Source: Lumbricus terrestris
Lineage: Eukaryota; Annelida; Clitellata; Crassiclitellata; Lumbricidae
NCBI GenBank assembly: GCA_949752735.1
Contig: OX457036.1
Span: forward strand, 3,000,902-3,064,901
Length of the DNA: 64,000 nt
Direction: 5' to 3'
Part shown: piece after piece, positions 13,131 to 24,062 of the stretch
How the letters are laid out: each line of letters opens with the position of its first letter
Numbering within the stretch: the stretch's first letter is position 1
Notes under the pieces: model-generated
The model's input: only the letters and a program-made list of their open reading frames with translations
What the model was told of the DNA's origin: nothing
Database searches by the model: none
Position numbers and translations under genes: made by a program

Positions 13131-13305
13131 TCTTACTTACTAACTTACTTACTTACTTACTTACTTTCTTACTTACTTACTTACTTACTTACTTACATAC
13201 TCACCCACTCACTCGCTTACTTACTTACCTACTCACTCACTCACTCACTCACTCACTCACTCACTCACTCACTCACTCACTCACTCACTCACTCACTCAC
13301 TCATA
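13071..13305 (+). repeat. (TTAC)n then (CACT)n tetranucleotide tract
   Basis: Nearly pure CTTA/TTAC with a few TTTC variants turns into pure CACT from about 13229. The LLTYLLTY-type frames here are artefacts of the repeat. Confidence 0.95.
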
Positions 13306-13359
13306 AATTGTATGAAGTTCTTTCTTCAGTTGCTTGAACTACTAGTCTACTACCTACAC

Positions 13360-13572
13360 TCATTCAACGGACTCACCAAGACCTCACTTCATCCAGTCTA
13401 ACCAGTGATCTTTCACTTGAAACTGCACACATCTTATTCTGATTCCCTCTCTTCCTCATCTCACTCGTGTCTTCAGCTCTAAGCATCATCTCCTTTATCT
13501 GTCACACAATCTGTCTGACTCTCCGGATCTTGACCCTTTCCTATTTGTTTTGTTAAGCAGGCCTAAGTGTTC
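13360..13572 (+). pseudogene. LINE 3'-end relic (family with GGATCTTGACC tail)
   Basis: GACTCACCAAGACC..., TCACTTGAAACT..., CTCTAAGCATCATC..., CTCCGGATCTTGACC... and TTTTGTTAAGCAGGCCT run in the same order as 23785-24010. This is the last coding part and 3' UTR of a LINE. It is flanked on both sides by TTAC microsatellites. Confidence 0.6.
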
Positions 13573-13575
13573 ACT

Positions 13576-13693
13576 CGCTCACTTACTTATTTACTACTTG
13601 CTTACCTACATACTTACTTACCTACATACTTACTTACCTACTTACCTACTTACTTACTTACTTACTCACTCACTCACTTACATACTTACTTAT
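13576..13693 (+). repeat. (TTAC)n/(CATA) tract
   Basis: Imperfect CTTA/CCTA/CATA tetranucleotides with a short CACT block near 13665. Confidence 0.9.
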
Positions 13694-13984
13694 TTGCAAA
13701 TGAACTTCATTGGCCACACGCTGAGTGTAAATACATATCAAAGACAATGCTTAATAAAGGAAGAATTGAAGTTCCGTGGAAAAAGGACGAGTGGACTGGA
13801 ACTATGAGTAGCATTTTTTATTATGTAAGGTACGTGCTGGATATTGCAATCATGGCAGGATCAAATTAAACACCTTTACATGCAATGCCATCGGCGCCAT
13901 AATAATCGATTTTTGAGATATGTAGATTGCTTCAGTGTGTGCTGGCTGACATCAGTGAGATGGAAAAAATTAATAACAATATTA

Positions 13985-14800
13985 GGAGGGAATTCATTCA
14001 TTCATTCATTCATTCATTCATTCATTCATTCATTCATTCATTCATTCATTCATTCATTTCGAAAATTTATATAGCGCCTCTTCAAGAAAACTACTCAGAG
14101 GCGCTCCCAGCCCAGCCACTGCTAAAAATAGGATTTGCGATACTTAAAAAATGCAGAGGAATTTAGCCTAGGCATAAGTCGCAAGCTTAGTGGGAGGCCA
14201 TTCCAGATAGCGGGACCCACAACAGAAAAGGATCGGCGCTGTCTCATAGAAGCGCGAGCTCGCGGCACCAAAAGCTCACCCGTTGCCGCCGAGCAAAGAG
14301 CTCGACGGGCTGCAAGGTCTGAGACAGGTCGACAGAGGCTAAACAAGTAGGATGGAGCACAAGAAAGACCGCATCGCCAAGTAAGTGCAGCAACTCGGTA
14401 GGAGATGCGCTGTGAAGCAGGGAGCCAGTGAAGAACGTCATGCATATAAGCAGAGACTGGAGCATATTTAGGAAAGCGGCCAATGAGGCGAGCAGCCGAA
14501 CGAAGAACTCGTTCAAGGCGCCCAATTAGTTCAAGTGGCAGACCCACAAGTACCGAACTGCAGTAATCAATTCTACTGGTGACAAAGGCATGCATAAGAG
14601 TCATAATAGCACTATGAGAGAGGGATCTTGAGACAGACCAAATTGATATGCTTTGAAAAATTGAGCTCTTGATCAAAAGTAATTCCAAGGTCTCGCACTG
14701 TGAGAGAGAACGAGATATCAGGGAAAGTTACTGTTATTAAGTGCAGGTCAATGGATGCCAATAGGCCTAATTGCCTGCGAGTACCAAACCAGACATGGCT
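13985..14800 (-). pseudogene. LINE 3' end (SAATGELLVPRA family), minus strand
   Basis: One minus-strand frame (about 14688-14122) stays open for 188 codons. It encodes ALIMTL-like text through HAFVTSRIDYCSSVLVGLPL, RSAARLIG, VLHWLPASQRISYRVAALTW, SAATGELLVPRA and VGPAIWNGLPLSLRLMPRLN. This is the thumb and connection part of a CR1/L2-group RT; the palm with YADD and the endonuclease are missing. The 3' UTR carries the GGCGCTATATAA tail (14066-14110 reversed) and ends in a long (AATG)n run, seen as (ATTC)n at 13993-14057. It is among the cleanest copies of the family here. Confidence 0.9.
13993..14057 (-). repeat. (ATTC)n, 3' tail of the LINE
   Basis: About 16 units of the tetranucleotide lie exactly at the 3' terminus of the minus-strand LINE. 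Other copies end in the same motif, so it is the element's own tail, secondarily expanded. Confidence 0.9.
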
Positions 14801-14899
14801 GTTTTAAAGGAATTTTTAGAACTGCACAACCCATTCTTTTCTTTGCATTCCTTCATGGTAAATTTCTTCCAATCGGAGAACAACGACCTTTTCTGCCAG

Positions 14900-15303
14900 C
14901 TTTAACTGTTCAGAAGTGCTATTACAATTATTGGAAATGTGGATATGGAGGAAGATACTGAGAACCACATGGACCGAGAAAAGAATTAATGAATCCATAA
15001 TTATTACTAGAGATAGGTCAGGCACGAGGGAATATGTCATTAGGGCAGAGAGCGGCAAGGCAGAAGTTGGCATTCTTCGGACATGTGTTGCGAGCAAACG
15101 GCCTGGAAAAGGAGATGATGCTGGCCTGCAGAGAGGGAGGAAGAAGGCGAGGACGCCCAAGAAGGAGATGGATTGAAGAAATACACGAGAGAACGAAGAT
15201 GAACTTGGAGGAACTGAGAGACGCGACGGAAGATCGTAGCAAGTGGAGAAGGTTGACCATGGCGGTCGCTAAGATTCAAAGAATCGACGGCACAAGGTGA
15301 CAA
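14900..15303 (+). pseudogene. RTE/Proto2-like LINE RT C-terminus
   Basis: The frame 15034-15300 encodes RQKLAFFGHVLRANGLEKE, GGRRRGRPRRRWIEEIHER, NLEELRDATEDRSKWRRL and AVAKIQRIDGTR, then a stop. The FGHVLR - GRPRRRW - DRSKWR order is the C-terminus of endonuclease/RT LINEs of the RTE and related groups. The RT palm is missing. A comparable, more decayed piece lies at 52750-52985, and a palm with YADD from a similar element lies at 54114-54923 (-). An AAAGGTGT motif follows at about 15375. Confidence 0.8.
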
Positions 15304-15769
15304 GGAGGTGCTGCTCCAGCAGATCGATAGCGTACAGGAAATTATAGTTTATATAGCATTGATTATCAACTATTAAAAGGTGTTTACGCAGAACTCGGCA
15401 CTAAGTAATGGTATTCTATTTCATATTAATTTTAACAACAAATTTAAATTATTGCCGTCAATGCTCTATTCGTAGTCCATTTGAATCTTTTAAATAAACA
15501 CTGAAGGAGGCTTATGCCAACGCGATTTCTTTCATTGATTGGTGAAGGATATGAAAAGTCTGCTAAGGAATGTAAGCGGAGGGAAAGAACTCAAGTTATC
15601 GTTGATGAATTATATAGTTGTAGTTGGACTTCTATTGCCTCAAGTCCTCTTAATAATAACATGTGGTGTCAGCTATATGCAGCAAAGCACTGGATGCATT
15701 CATTTTACACAACTGAAGTGTCTCCTACTCATTCAAAATTCATTGAATAGAGTTGTCATCATAACTCTC
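15304..15769. other. No gene recognised
   Basis: AT-rich. Contains TTAAAAGGTGTTTACGCAG near 15373. Confidence 0.4.
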
Positions 15770-16160
15770 AAACATCATCAGATCACCCGAATCTTGAAAT
15801 CACTGCATTGGCTAAAATCCTAGAACGATTCGATTTCAAGTCCTATCCCTAACCTACAACTCATTACAATTCTCTGCGCCAAGATATTTTCGTGAAATTT
15901 TCATCATCCATTCAATCCGCTCTACCCGATCATCCGCCTGTCTCACTCTTTCTAAACCTCCTGTCACAACTCATCGCAAGTTCTTCAACCGAGCCATAGA
16001 AAACACCGCCCCACGCCTCTCAAATAATTTGCCTCCTCAATTCCGCACTTCTCCCGTTCCCCTCCAGTCCTTCCATTCACGCGCCATAACTGTCCTCAGT
16101 CCAATTTATACCCATCACTTATCAGAGTTTCCATTCGAAAATAAAGTCTCATCTCTTTAG
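15770..16160 (+). pseudogene. LINE RT C-terminal relic (CR1-like)
   Basis: Across several frames the translation gives QITRILKSLHWL, then text resembling SLTYNSLH - APRYFRE, then SACLTLSRPP, NRAIENTAPRLSNNLPPQFR and SFHSRA. This order matches other CR1-type C-termini in the window (21030-21290, 23100-23400). Multiple frameshifts. Confidence 0.65.
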
Positions 16161-16914
16161 GCTCTCTTTCCCAGACTCACCTTATATTGCGTTTTACAAC
16201 TCTCTGACTTCACGCCACGACCCTTAACAGCTACTCTGTTTTTTCTGATTCTTTGGTACCAGGGTTACGACCTCATTCGGACAACTATTTTGGAAACCCT
16301 TCTGACTTGACACAACGCTCGTGAATAAGTTTGTGTCCTGCGTTTGATTTTCGAGTGCCCTCTAGAAATTTGAAGATTACAATTGCGATTACGATGCAGT
16401 AAATCGTTTTCACGAACATCTTAGACACCTTCAAATAATAGCTTACTGGCGTTATATTTTCTCAGTTTGCTCAGTGGATATTAGTTGAGTGTAATTTGGC
16501 AGTTTATCCTGTATCATCTGAATTCTAGACAATCATCTTCAAAAGTTCGATCAAAATACAGATATCGGCGGAGTTTAAGAGGCCGTACGTTCCATGGTTT
16601 AGTATGGAAGCGCTTCTAATGGTTTATGCGAGAGATCATTTCAGACATGCACGTGCCGACACCGAATAGAAGACCATGACCGAAGAAAGAAAAGAAGGAG
16701 TTAATGTTCATTAAGAATTAATGAGATCCACCTTTCTGAGAACCAGAACTATTGTAGGAACAATGAAGGGAAAAATAAAGCGCCCACTGATGAGCAAGAA
16801 AGGGACGATCGAAAATCGTTTGGTGGACAATAAAAATCACCCTAGTAGCATATACAATAGCATTATTATTGCAATTTCTAGCTATCACATTGTATATACG
16901 TATTTGGGGCGTTG
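16161..16914. other. No gene recognised
   Basis: Contains GACACCTTCAAAT near 16425. No supported ORF. Confidence 0.4.
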
Positions 16915-16985
16915 CTAATTGTTGCATGTTTGGAACCTTGTAGCCGGAAGGTTGCGGGTTCGAATCCTTCCAAATCTGCCGCGTT
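16915..16985 (+). mobile_element. SINE fragment with B box
   Basis: TTGTAGCCGGAAGGTTGCGG followed by GGTTCGAATCC (16960-16970 region) matches the tRNA-related part of SINE family 1 after its A box. The body and tail are absent. Confidence 0.5.
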
Positions 16986-17430
16986 TGATCTCAGAGTAAC
17001 TCTTTTCATAGTCTACTTTGTTCACACAACAACCGTGCAGAATCGATGGTTGACACATCGCTTTCGAACGGGAACTGTTCCATCCTGCTGATCCAAACTG
17101 AGTCAATGAGCATCTCAAAACTCTCCTTTTTTGCCACGTGGTGTCCAGAACGCTCCTGAATTATAGCCTACTATTTAAATCCATAATTATAATAATGGAC
17201 GAATGAATTATTAATTACAAGCCGCATTTGAGCTGTCTGATTATTGTGCGCAATAAGCCAATATAATTATAGCGTCGTTTTCCACCTTTATAAAGGTATC
17301 TAAGTAAACACTGTTTTCGCAGTAAACATTGCCATTGTTCCGCGACATCCTGTGGCTAAAAGACACTGCAGTTAATCTTGGTTGGTTTGTTAACTGTTGT
17401 TTAGCGACGATATACATGTAACTATCATAA
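16986..17430. other. No gene recognised
   Basis: AT-rich, no supported feature. Confidence 0.4.
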
Positions 17431-17439
17431 TTACCAATC

Positions 17440-17510
17440 AATCAATCACAGGTTATATAGCGCCCCCTCAACGTAACTACTCAGAGGCGCTCCCGGCCGA
17501 GGTCATGCGA
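17440..17510 (-). repeat. Isolated LINE/SINE tail, reversed
   Basis: ATCAATCAATCACAGGTTATATAGCGCC...CTACTCAGAGGCGCTCCCGG is the reverse of the GGGAGCGCCTCTGAGTAG...GGCGCTATATAA tail shared by the LINE at 2478 and SINE family 1. The orientation is certain; which parent it came from is not. Confidence 0.7.
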
Positions 17511-17704
17511 AAAAACAGTGAGAGATGATAATGTCGCTCTCCTGCTAAACACGGATATATGACTCTATGCTCGTCTGTTTATTATGGCAGATGTTTGCGT
17601 CTGTGGCGAAACTCGCTCGTTTTTGTCCGGATTCTCGAATATCTACTGATGCTGAGTGAACGGTTCTGAATTTTCTTCTTCAGTGTGGTGAGCGTTTGTA
17701 CGGT

Positions 17705-17956
17705 ATATTGATAATAATAATAATAATATTTTCTTTAATTAAACGCCTGCAAAACGCACTGCGCTTTACATTTACAAGTTATGCAGTAATCTTAATTAAA
17801 CTTAGCCACTAACTGAACAGACAGCTTTGTAATTACACGGCGCCAATGGCAGCCTACAAAGCAAATCCGCCCAACGGGGGCTCGAACTCACTACCTCTCG
17901 CGCTCTTGGCCAGCGTGTTAACCACTACTCTACCGCCCCCCCCCCCCCCCCCGATG
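17705..17956 (-). mobile_element. tRNA-derived SINE (family 2), minus strand
   Basis: Read from 17956 leftward: a G-run, GGCGGTAGAGTAGTGGTTAA (A-box-like), GTGAGTTCGAGCCCCC (B-box-like), TTTGCTTTGTAGGCTGCCAT, GTAAAGCGCAGTGCGTTTTG, then a (TTATTA)n tail. This is a complete small SINE. A related tail lies near 12205-12260 and a related head near 47240-47290. Confidence 0.7.
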
Positions 17957-18659
17957 ATAAATTTTTGACGTTCAACCCTCACCATCGTCTGTCGCATTTG
18001 GACTGTTCCATTACTGTCAACCTCAAGGGGTTCCAGGTTCGTCATTCTTCGTTCGTCATTATCGATAGACGAATGACTGCACGCATGAATGGGAAAGTAA
18101 AGGATGTTATTACCAGCAACCAAAGACCGTGCCGTAGTAGTGCCATGTTTCCAGCGTTGTGCTGTCATTCGATGCGCTTCGCATTTGATGCTTCTCGGCG
18201 CTGTTACACTGAAGATGCTGTTAAACTATCATCATTGGTACGATAAACTGTCGACTGGACTCTTCGTGTAGCCAACGTATAGGAGTTCGACGGTGGTGAT
18301 TTTTGCTTCTCGAGCGGCGTTTTGTCTAAGGATGACTCTGTCGTTGTGACGTTACCATCAATATATTTGGGCTGTATGAGTGGGCGCCGTTGATGGCTGC
18401 TAGATTTTCTTGTAAATGTTTTTATGTGTCATATTTTTCTATATGTTTGCTAACCAGAGTGCGTTTTGCTGCTGGTGCATTAAAGAATATAATACTTACT
18501 AAGGTTTTAAAATGAATGTATATCACGCACTAGTGAATAAAATTTCTAAAGCGCCACTCAAAAGCCAGCGTGTTCACGAGCGCTGTATCTCGTAAGATGG
18601 ATTGCCCAAAAGTCTATAGTTGATATCTTAAACAAGAGAATTATTAATAGAAAATTGAA
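17957..18659. other. No gene recognised
   Basis: No supported feature after the C-run ending at about 17952. Confidence 0.4.
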
Positions 18660-18830
18660 CCGGCTTTATAGTGAAAAGCTTGTCCACTCCTTCGTCGTTT
18701 CCCGCCTTGATTATAATAGCGCTATTAACTAATGAACTACGTATTTGGTTGCCTGAATCGGTTAATTACACGGCGGCACGTCCTCTTGACCGCATCCATA
18801 AGTTCGGTCGTAATTCTGAGAGAGAATGTA
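18660..18830 (+). pseudogene. Weak LINE RT relic
   Basis: LVHSFVVSRLDYNSAI-like translation near 18680-18725 resembles the segment of CR1-group RT that precedes the LHWLP region. Short and broken. Confidence 0.4.
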
Positions 18831-18900
18831 GAATATCCTTCACTATTTCGCATTCACTCAGCGGATAACGAACCGGATCTCTGTATTGGTTATAGAACTA

Positions 18901-18981
18901 CAAAGTTCCCACAGGTATGTGGGAGCTGAACTATCGTTGCATCATCGACGGTTCAGTTCCCATACCTCTGTGGGAACTTTG
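18901..18981. other. 81-nt hairpin, pre-miRNA-like shape (no known family)
   Basis: Arms at 18901-18931 and 18951-18981 pair over 14 bp (CAAAGTTCCCACAG with CTGTGGGAACTTTG), then 4 bp, then 11 bp with one G.U in RNA. Two 2-nt bulges separate the blocks and the loop is 19 nt. Size and bulge pattern suit a miRNA precursor. It could equally be a short foldback repeat. No seed family was recognised. Confidence 0.45.
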
Positions 18982-18989
18982 CGGCTCTA

Positions 18990-19390
18990 CATTGAATGTT
19001 CAACGCCGGGTTCCCTTCATCTTTCCAGGCTGAGCTTCTTGTCCCTCGCTAGCGAACCTCCACAAGGCAACGCCATGCTTTCTCAGGTGCTGACCCAGCC
19101 ACCTGGAATGGGCTTCATGTGGGACGCAGACCTGTGAATGCCCTGGAATCAATCCACCATTTTTATTTCTAGTCTTAGGTATGTCCTATTCAGTCGAGGT
19201 TCGGTCGAAGCCTTCTGTCTAGATAAATCTTCAAACAACGATGTAGAAGTGAATCTTAAAACAAACAAATAAATAAATAAATAAATAAATAAGTTGAATG
19301 ATGCAAACCTCTATAATTAGACACCATTTTAATGAATCATAAAAATGCAATAATTATATTCATATCTGCCGGTTTGACATCTATAATCTT
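18990..19390 (+). repeat. Tandem duplication unit 1: LINE 3' end and flank
   Basis: GGCAACGCCATGCTTTCTC, CACCTGGAATGGGCTTC..., TAGTCTTAGGTATGTCCTAT, CGAGGTTCGGTCGAAGCC, AATCTTCAAACAACG and an (AAAT)n tail recur at 19780-20015. The sequence beyond the tails also matches (GACACCATTTTAATGAATCAT against GACACCGTTTTAATGATTCAT), so the flank was copied too. Confidence 0.75.
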
Positions 19391-19564
19391 CTCCAGACAT
19401 AAGCTTAGCTGGTAAAAGAGGGGAAGTTCATTCCTTGCGGTGGGGCCTATCACAGCAGATGCTCGGCTACGAGTCAAGGCGACGCGAAACGTATTATTAG
19501 CCTGTTATAGTATAACATAAAAATAAGACGTATTTTACATAATGATGATATTATATAATTATCT

Positions 19565-20130
19565 ACAAAATGAACAACCTCTATCCGCTGCGCATTCTAA
19601 AGTCCCATGGACTGCCCTCTAAGGCCATGCAAACGGTTACTGAGGCTACTACTATGGCTCGCCTCATGTATGCATCGCCAGCGTGGTGGGGGCTCACTAC
19701 GGCCGAAGACAGACACGGAATAGAGCGATTGTTGCGTCTTACACGGCGAAAGTGATACCTAACGGACTATTCTCGCTAACGGACCCCCAATAGGCAACGC
19801 CATGCTTTCTCGGGTGTTGGCATTGCCACCTGGAATTGGCTTCCTGTGGGACTTATAGTGTGGGACCTATAGTGCCCATGAGTCACTACACCATGAGAAC
19901 CTTGATGATCCTTTTTAGTCTTAGGCCTGTCCTATTTATTCGAGGTTCGATCTAAGCGCTTCAGACTAGATAATCTTCAAGAGACGCTGTAAGAGTGATC
20001 CTAAAAATAAATAAATGACTAAATTGAATTATATAATCCTCAACTTAGACACCGTTTTAATGATTCATGACTATGAAATATATTCTCGTCTGCCAATATT
20101 CATCGACGGTTTGAACGGTGTTTCAACAGA
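19565..20130 (+). pseudogene. Tandem duplication unit 2: Jockey-like LINE RT end and 3' UTR
   Basis: The frame 19570-19755 encodes NNLYPLRILKSHGLPSKAM, VTEATTMARLMYASPAWWGL and EDRHGIERLLRLTRR, the RT C-terminus of a Jockey/CR1-type LINE. It is followed by the 3' UTR and an AAATAAATAAATGA tail near 20010. The same protein segment, reversed, is at 61525-61767. Only the last ~60 residues are present; the palm and endonuclease are lost. Confidence 0.75.
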
Positions 20131-20383
20131 CAAAAGATGTAGCTAATTAAGGACAATCTCCTTCAATCATAACTCAAGTCTTTTGAAATGCAACTGGTCA
20201 GCTAGACAGTGTTCTGAATTATTTCATTTGTTGATTGCCTTGAAATTCTCAGGTTCGAGATCACACAACATTTGAAAGAATTGTGATAGAGCTGTATAAA
20301 TATGTCAAACAAATTTGTTTCGAGGGCAACGGCCTATGTTATCATAAGCCCTCGTCAATTCTGGATCCATCAAAGAATTGTGA
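20131..20383. other. No gene recognised
   Basis: Unassigned. Confidence 0.4.
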
Positions 20384-20600
20384 GGCTCGGTGGTGTAGTG
20401 TGTATGTTAATCGCCTTGCAGCCAGATGGTTTCAGATTCGAATCCACCTCAAGTCGTATCGTAGGGACCTTGGGCAAGTCCTTCACTCACAATTGCTCAG
20501 AGCTCCGGCGTGAAACTCCGATGCAATGTCTGCGCTGTAGTCGGAGGCGCTTTTGAGTGGCAGCCTAATCTTTATGGGTCCTATAACGTGTACACAAACA
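20384..20600 (+). mobile_element. tRNA-derived SINE (family 1)
   Basis: A box TGGTGTAGTG (20391-20400), B box GATTCGAATCC (about 20435-20445), CTTGGGCAAGTCCTTCACTC, GGCGTGAAACTCCGATGCAA, and a diverged tail GGAGGCGCTTTTGAGTGG ... CCTATAACG. More diverged than the copies at 6743 and 26985. Confidence 0.8.
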
Positions 20601-21029
20601 TGCGCAATGACCTTTTAACCTTAACCCAAACATCTGTATGATCTCTTATGTTAATTCATTCAGTTATTCATTCAACCCATACCTCTGTCACCGATCCAAA
20701 TTTGTGCTGGAGTACCAGGAGATGCATATACTGTTTCACTCAAGCCAGACATGCCAACTGCAGTCTATGCCAGAAGACCATACCATATAAATTAGCAGCG
20801 GGTCTCGCTCGTACCGATTCTTCACTTGAGTTTTCTTTCTTCACAGTTGATCACCGACTAATTCGAACATAGCTAAAGTTTGAAGAGATTTAACGCTCGA
20901 CTTAAACACCTTTCAGGCGATTTACGAGTACTAATGATGTGTAAAAACCATATAATTATACGAGCCAATAGTCAGATTCAACGAGTCGGCTCGGTTGTTA
21001 CCATTGTTACAGCTCATCCATTACAAAAT
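20601..21029. other. No gene recognised
   Basis: Contains GCTCGACTTAAACACCTTTC near 20894, the reversed GAAAGGTGTTTAAGTCGAGC motif. Confidence 0.4.
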
Positions 21030-21290
21030 TGTATCCCTGACATGCAACGCTCTTCAAACCTCTCAACCCCCTATAATATTCCTCAACTATTCACCATCCA
21101 ACCGCCCAGGTCTACTCACACGTCATCCTATTTTTCTTCTTCTTGACCTCCTGTATCATCCTCTCTGACATTCTGCAACCAACCCTTTGGAACGGACACA
21201 GACTCCACCTGTTCGCTCATCATCATGTCTCCCCAATCTTCCACCTAATTCAACCTTTCCTCCGCTTATAGATTATAAATATTGAAACAG
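21030..21290 (+). pseudogene. LINE RT C-terminal relic (CR1-like)
   Basis: LFTIQPPRSTHTSSYFSSS, then (after frame changes) PPVSSSLTFCNQPF, FGTDTDSTCS and LPPNST-like text. Same segment as in 23100-23400. Frameshifted. Confidence 0.6.
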
Positions 21291-21487
21291 TAATCAGTGA
21301 ACATCTTTGAAGCGACATGCCAATGACAGACAAAGCAAACACGAATCTATAATAATTATTATGATATATCATTGTATATATAATTATCTGATATAATTAC
21401 GATATCAGATTATTATTCTACTTTAAAACAGGGAACGAATTTTTAAATTGATCGTCAGTTTAAATGACATCTCGATTTTTATCATGC
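21291..21487. other. AT-rich, small palindromes
   Basis: TGATATAATTACGATATCAG and neighbouring AT palindromes at about 21340-21420; no gene. Confidence 0.5.
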
Positions 21488-21599
21488 TCAAAACGCTGAA
21501 CAGCTCTTGCATCTGTAATTATAAGAAGAGTGCAATAATTTAAAATGGTGTTTACTTATTAAATAAACAGTAGCAGTCATTAAGAGTTTAACTCTCCCT

Positions 21600-21910
21600 C
21601 TAAATATTATAACAACAGTTGTGCTTCCAGATAAGATCTGTGTACGAATATTATAGTAGGGAGGCCATTCCACAGCAAGGGGCCAACATAAGCAAAGGCA
21701 CGATGCTGGGCTGTAGCAGTCCGAGTCTCCGAGACGGTGTGAAGGAGGCCGAGGTAGGACAAGATACATGTATGATGATGAGGTATAGTAGATTCGAGCG
21801 GCGCTTGGATGGATGGTGAATACTTGGCGAATGTAAGACAGTCGAGAGGTTCGTAAGGTGTTGTGCGTAAAAGATATAATATTGCAGTGGATGCGCTGAG
21901 AGACTTCCAT
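21600..21910 (-). pseudogene. LINE RT C-terminal relic, minus strand
   Basis: On the minus strand the order is IHPSAARIYYTS-like, PRPPSHRLGDSDCYSPAS-like, WPLAVEWPPYYN-like and ILSGSTT. It aligns at DNA level with 27540-27660 (CATTCCACAG, AAAGGC/GGCGCGATG, GGGCTNTNGCAGTCCGAG). A CR1-like RT tail in mixed frames. Confidence 0.6.
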
Positions 21911-23095
21911 TAAAAACCGGTCAGATTATCCATTTGTTTACAAATGAAATATAAAATAAATGCAGAGTGACCGACAGATACATAGACCTACAGAGAAGGA
22001 CAGATAGAGAGACACATAAACAGACACGGAAGCGTCTTACGCATAAAATAATTAATCTTCTTAGCAACGCCGCACAATAATCGTATCCAGGGACGCTATT
22101 ATACCTGAGTCTACCGCTAGGCTTGCAAAAATGGCGCCAGCGTAGCGAATAATTTAACATGCATTAAATAGGTAATTTACATATCGCTCTATAATTCTTC
22201 CTGTCGTTATTGTAGACTTCTCATATTATCGCATTAATTAGCTAAAATTCATCAGAATATCCAGCAATCAAATTTATTGTCACTGTCAGCGAGAAAGCCT
22301 TAAAAAACAAACGGGCAGTTAGTGATCTTCTTTTATACTTTTTTAAAGGACGCTACCGACTCTATATAAGCGCCAAAAATAATTGACTTCTTATGGCTGA
22401 AGAGCCCACACTTGGGGTTCTAAAATTAAAAGTAAAATTAAAATTTGGGGGGATAAAACGGGAGGGTCCTAAAACTGGAGGGGTCCAACCGGGGAAAAAC
22501 ACCCACCCCAAAAACAAATAAAACTAAAACTAGGCCCTCCCCGTCCCACCCCCACCCAAAAAACCACCCAAACAAAAACTAAAACCTAGCCTTAAATGCC
22601 CGCTCCACCCCACCCCAAAACACACCAAAAACGAAACTAAAGCTAAGCCTGACCAGCTTAGACATGAACTGAGGTTGGCATGCTGTTGGAAATGATGTGC
22701 TATAACAGGTAGGATTCAACGTTGTGTTAGAGAGGTCTTCGTGTCCTCTAATAGCGTATGGCATTAACCAGAGGAATTATTAAAGGTTTCATCGAAACTG
22801 TTTAAACACCAGTTCCTCGTTAGTTAGTACAGGACAGCATTCCATTCGCGACTGAAAACCGAACTATTCAAGCATTCCTACCCCGATTGTAATCGGGTTC
22901 CACAACCCAACTACCACCATCACCGACAACCACCGTAGCACCACACTGTCTCCTCGGCTTGACCTCCCTGGATTTTGACCTGGCACCAGAAAGAAAAGGG
23001 TAGCTTTGGCTATTATTGAAATTCTCTCTTCCTAAACATGGACATCACTCAAATAAACCGCCTTCAAGCAAATCAGAATGACCTAGCCCGCGCTG
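21911..23095. other. No gene; C/A-rich low complexity at about 22430-22640
   Basis: 22430-22640 is a purine/pyrimidine-skewed stretch of CCCACCC and AAAACTAAAAC type. The rest is unassigned. Confidence 0.5.
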
Positions 23096-23400
23096 TCACA
23101 AAAAACGCCACCACATCACTTCGGTCCTAAAATCAATCCACTGGTTAAGAATACATGAAAGAACAGAATTCAAAGTTCTTTCACTGACCTATTAAAGCAC
23201 ACTTCGATCTTCGCAGCCATCCTATCTTCGCCTGTTGTTCACCATCCAGCCACCTCGTTCAACCCGCTCCTCATCCTCCATTACACTGTTTCGCCCTTCC
23301 ATCACCTCATCATTAAAATTTATTAATCGTTCTACATGTATAATTATCTATTGCGGTTTCGCCTCTTTGGAACAAACACCCATGGGCGAAGACTTAGGGG
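23096..23400 (+). pseudogene. LINE RT C-terminal relic (CR1-like)
   Basis: In mixed frames: KSIHWLRIHERTEFKVLSL-like, then LFTIQPPRSTRSSSSITLF, PSITSSLKFINRS and FASLEQTP. The order matches 15770-16160 and 21030-21290. Broken and without the palm. Confidence 0.65.
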
Positions 23401-23780
23401 GGCAGGGGACGGTCCCCTCAATGGATGTGGTGGGGGTCGGCCAATGCATTTGCCCCCCCCAATCTGCAATCGGTAAGTGTTAGGTCATCAGTCATCATGC
23501 ACACACTTCACGAACAACAAACGACGAGACGAGGTGACGACTAAAAATAAAAAAAGGTCATCAACTTTTTGGCAGCGAAATTTAGGATTTTCCATCGGCA
23601 TTTTGGACGGATGACTAAAAAACGGTCGTCAGAGATTTGTTTGCCGGGAAAAAAGATGGACAATTTTCGTCGGCGACTCAGCGATTTGTCCGCCCAAAAT
23701 CTTCGACCGCCTTTTCGTCCCCCGCAAGTCTCCGCTCATGCAAACTCCCACCATCATTAATATCGACAATCATCTGACCC
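23401..23780. other. No gene recognised
   Basis: A G/C-rich patch at 23390-23460 (GGGGGGCAGGGGACGGTCCC) and a GTCGTCAGAG/GTCGGCGACTC patch near 23620-23690 look transposon-derived but were not assigned. Confidence 0.35.
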
Positions 23781-24062
23781 ATCCTACGAGGCTCACCAAG
23801 ACTCCACCCCTTCCTATTTCCCCACAGGTCTCTCACTCGAAACTCAAAAAACTTCTTTTCAAAGATCTTTTCCAGATTCTCCACCCACCATACCTTCAAC
23901 GCCGTTTCAACTCTAAACATCATCCACACTAGCTTCTGTCTAACTCCTTGCCTGATTCTCAGGATCTTGACCATCTGCCTATCGATTTTTGTTTTGATTG
24001 AGCGCCTGTGAACAAGCTGGTTCCCGCGACCTGGCTTTTGTGGGCGCGGTAGAAATACTAGG
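23781..24062 (+). pseudogene. LINE 3' end
   Basis: SHSKLKKLLFKDLFQILHPP and LQRRFNSKHHPH give the RT C-terminus, then a stop. The 3' UTR is CAGGATCTTGACC..., AACAAGCTGGTTCCCGCGAC and GCGCGGTAGAAATACTAGGG. Same family as 13360-13572. Confidence 0.65.

Noticed and set aside
12954..13869. YLLTYLLTY-rich ORFs that look like membrane proteins
   Set aside because: Translation of TTAC/CACT tetranucleotides.
22501..22764. C/A-rich block as a telomere-like or regulatory array
   Set aside because: No fixed repeat unit; best treated as low complexity.
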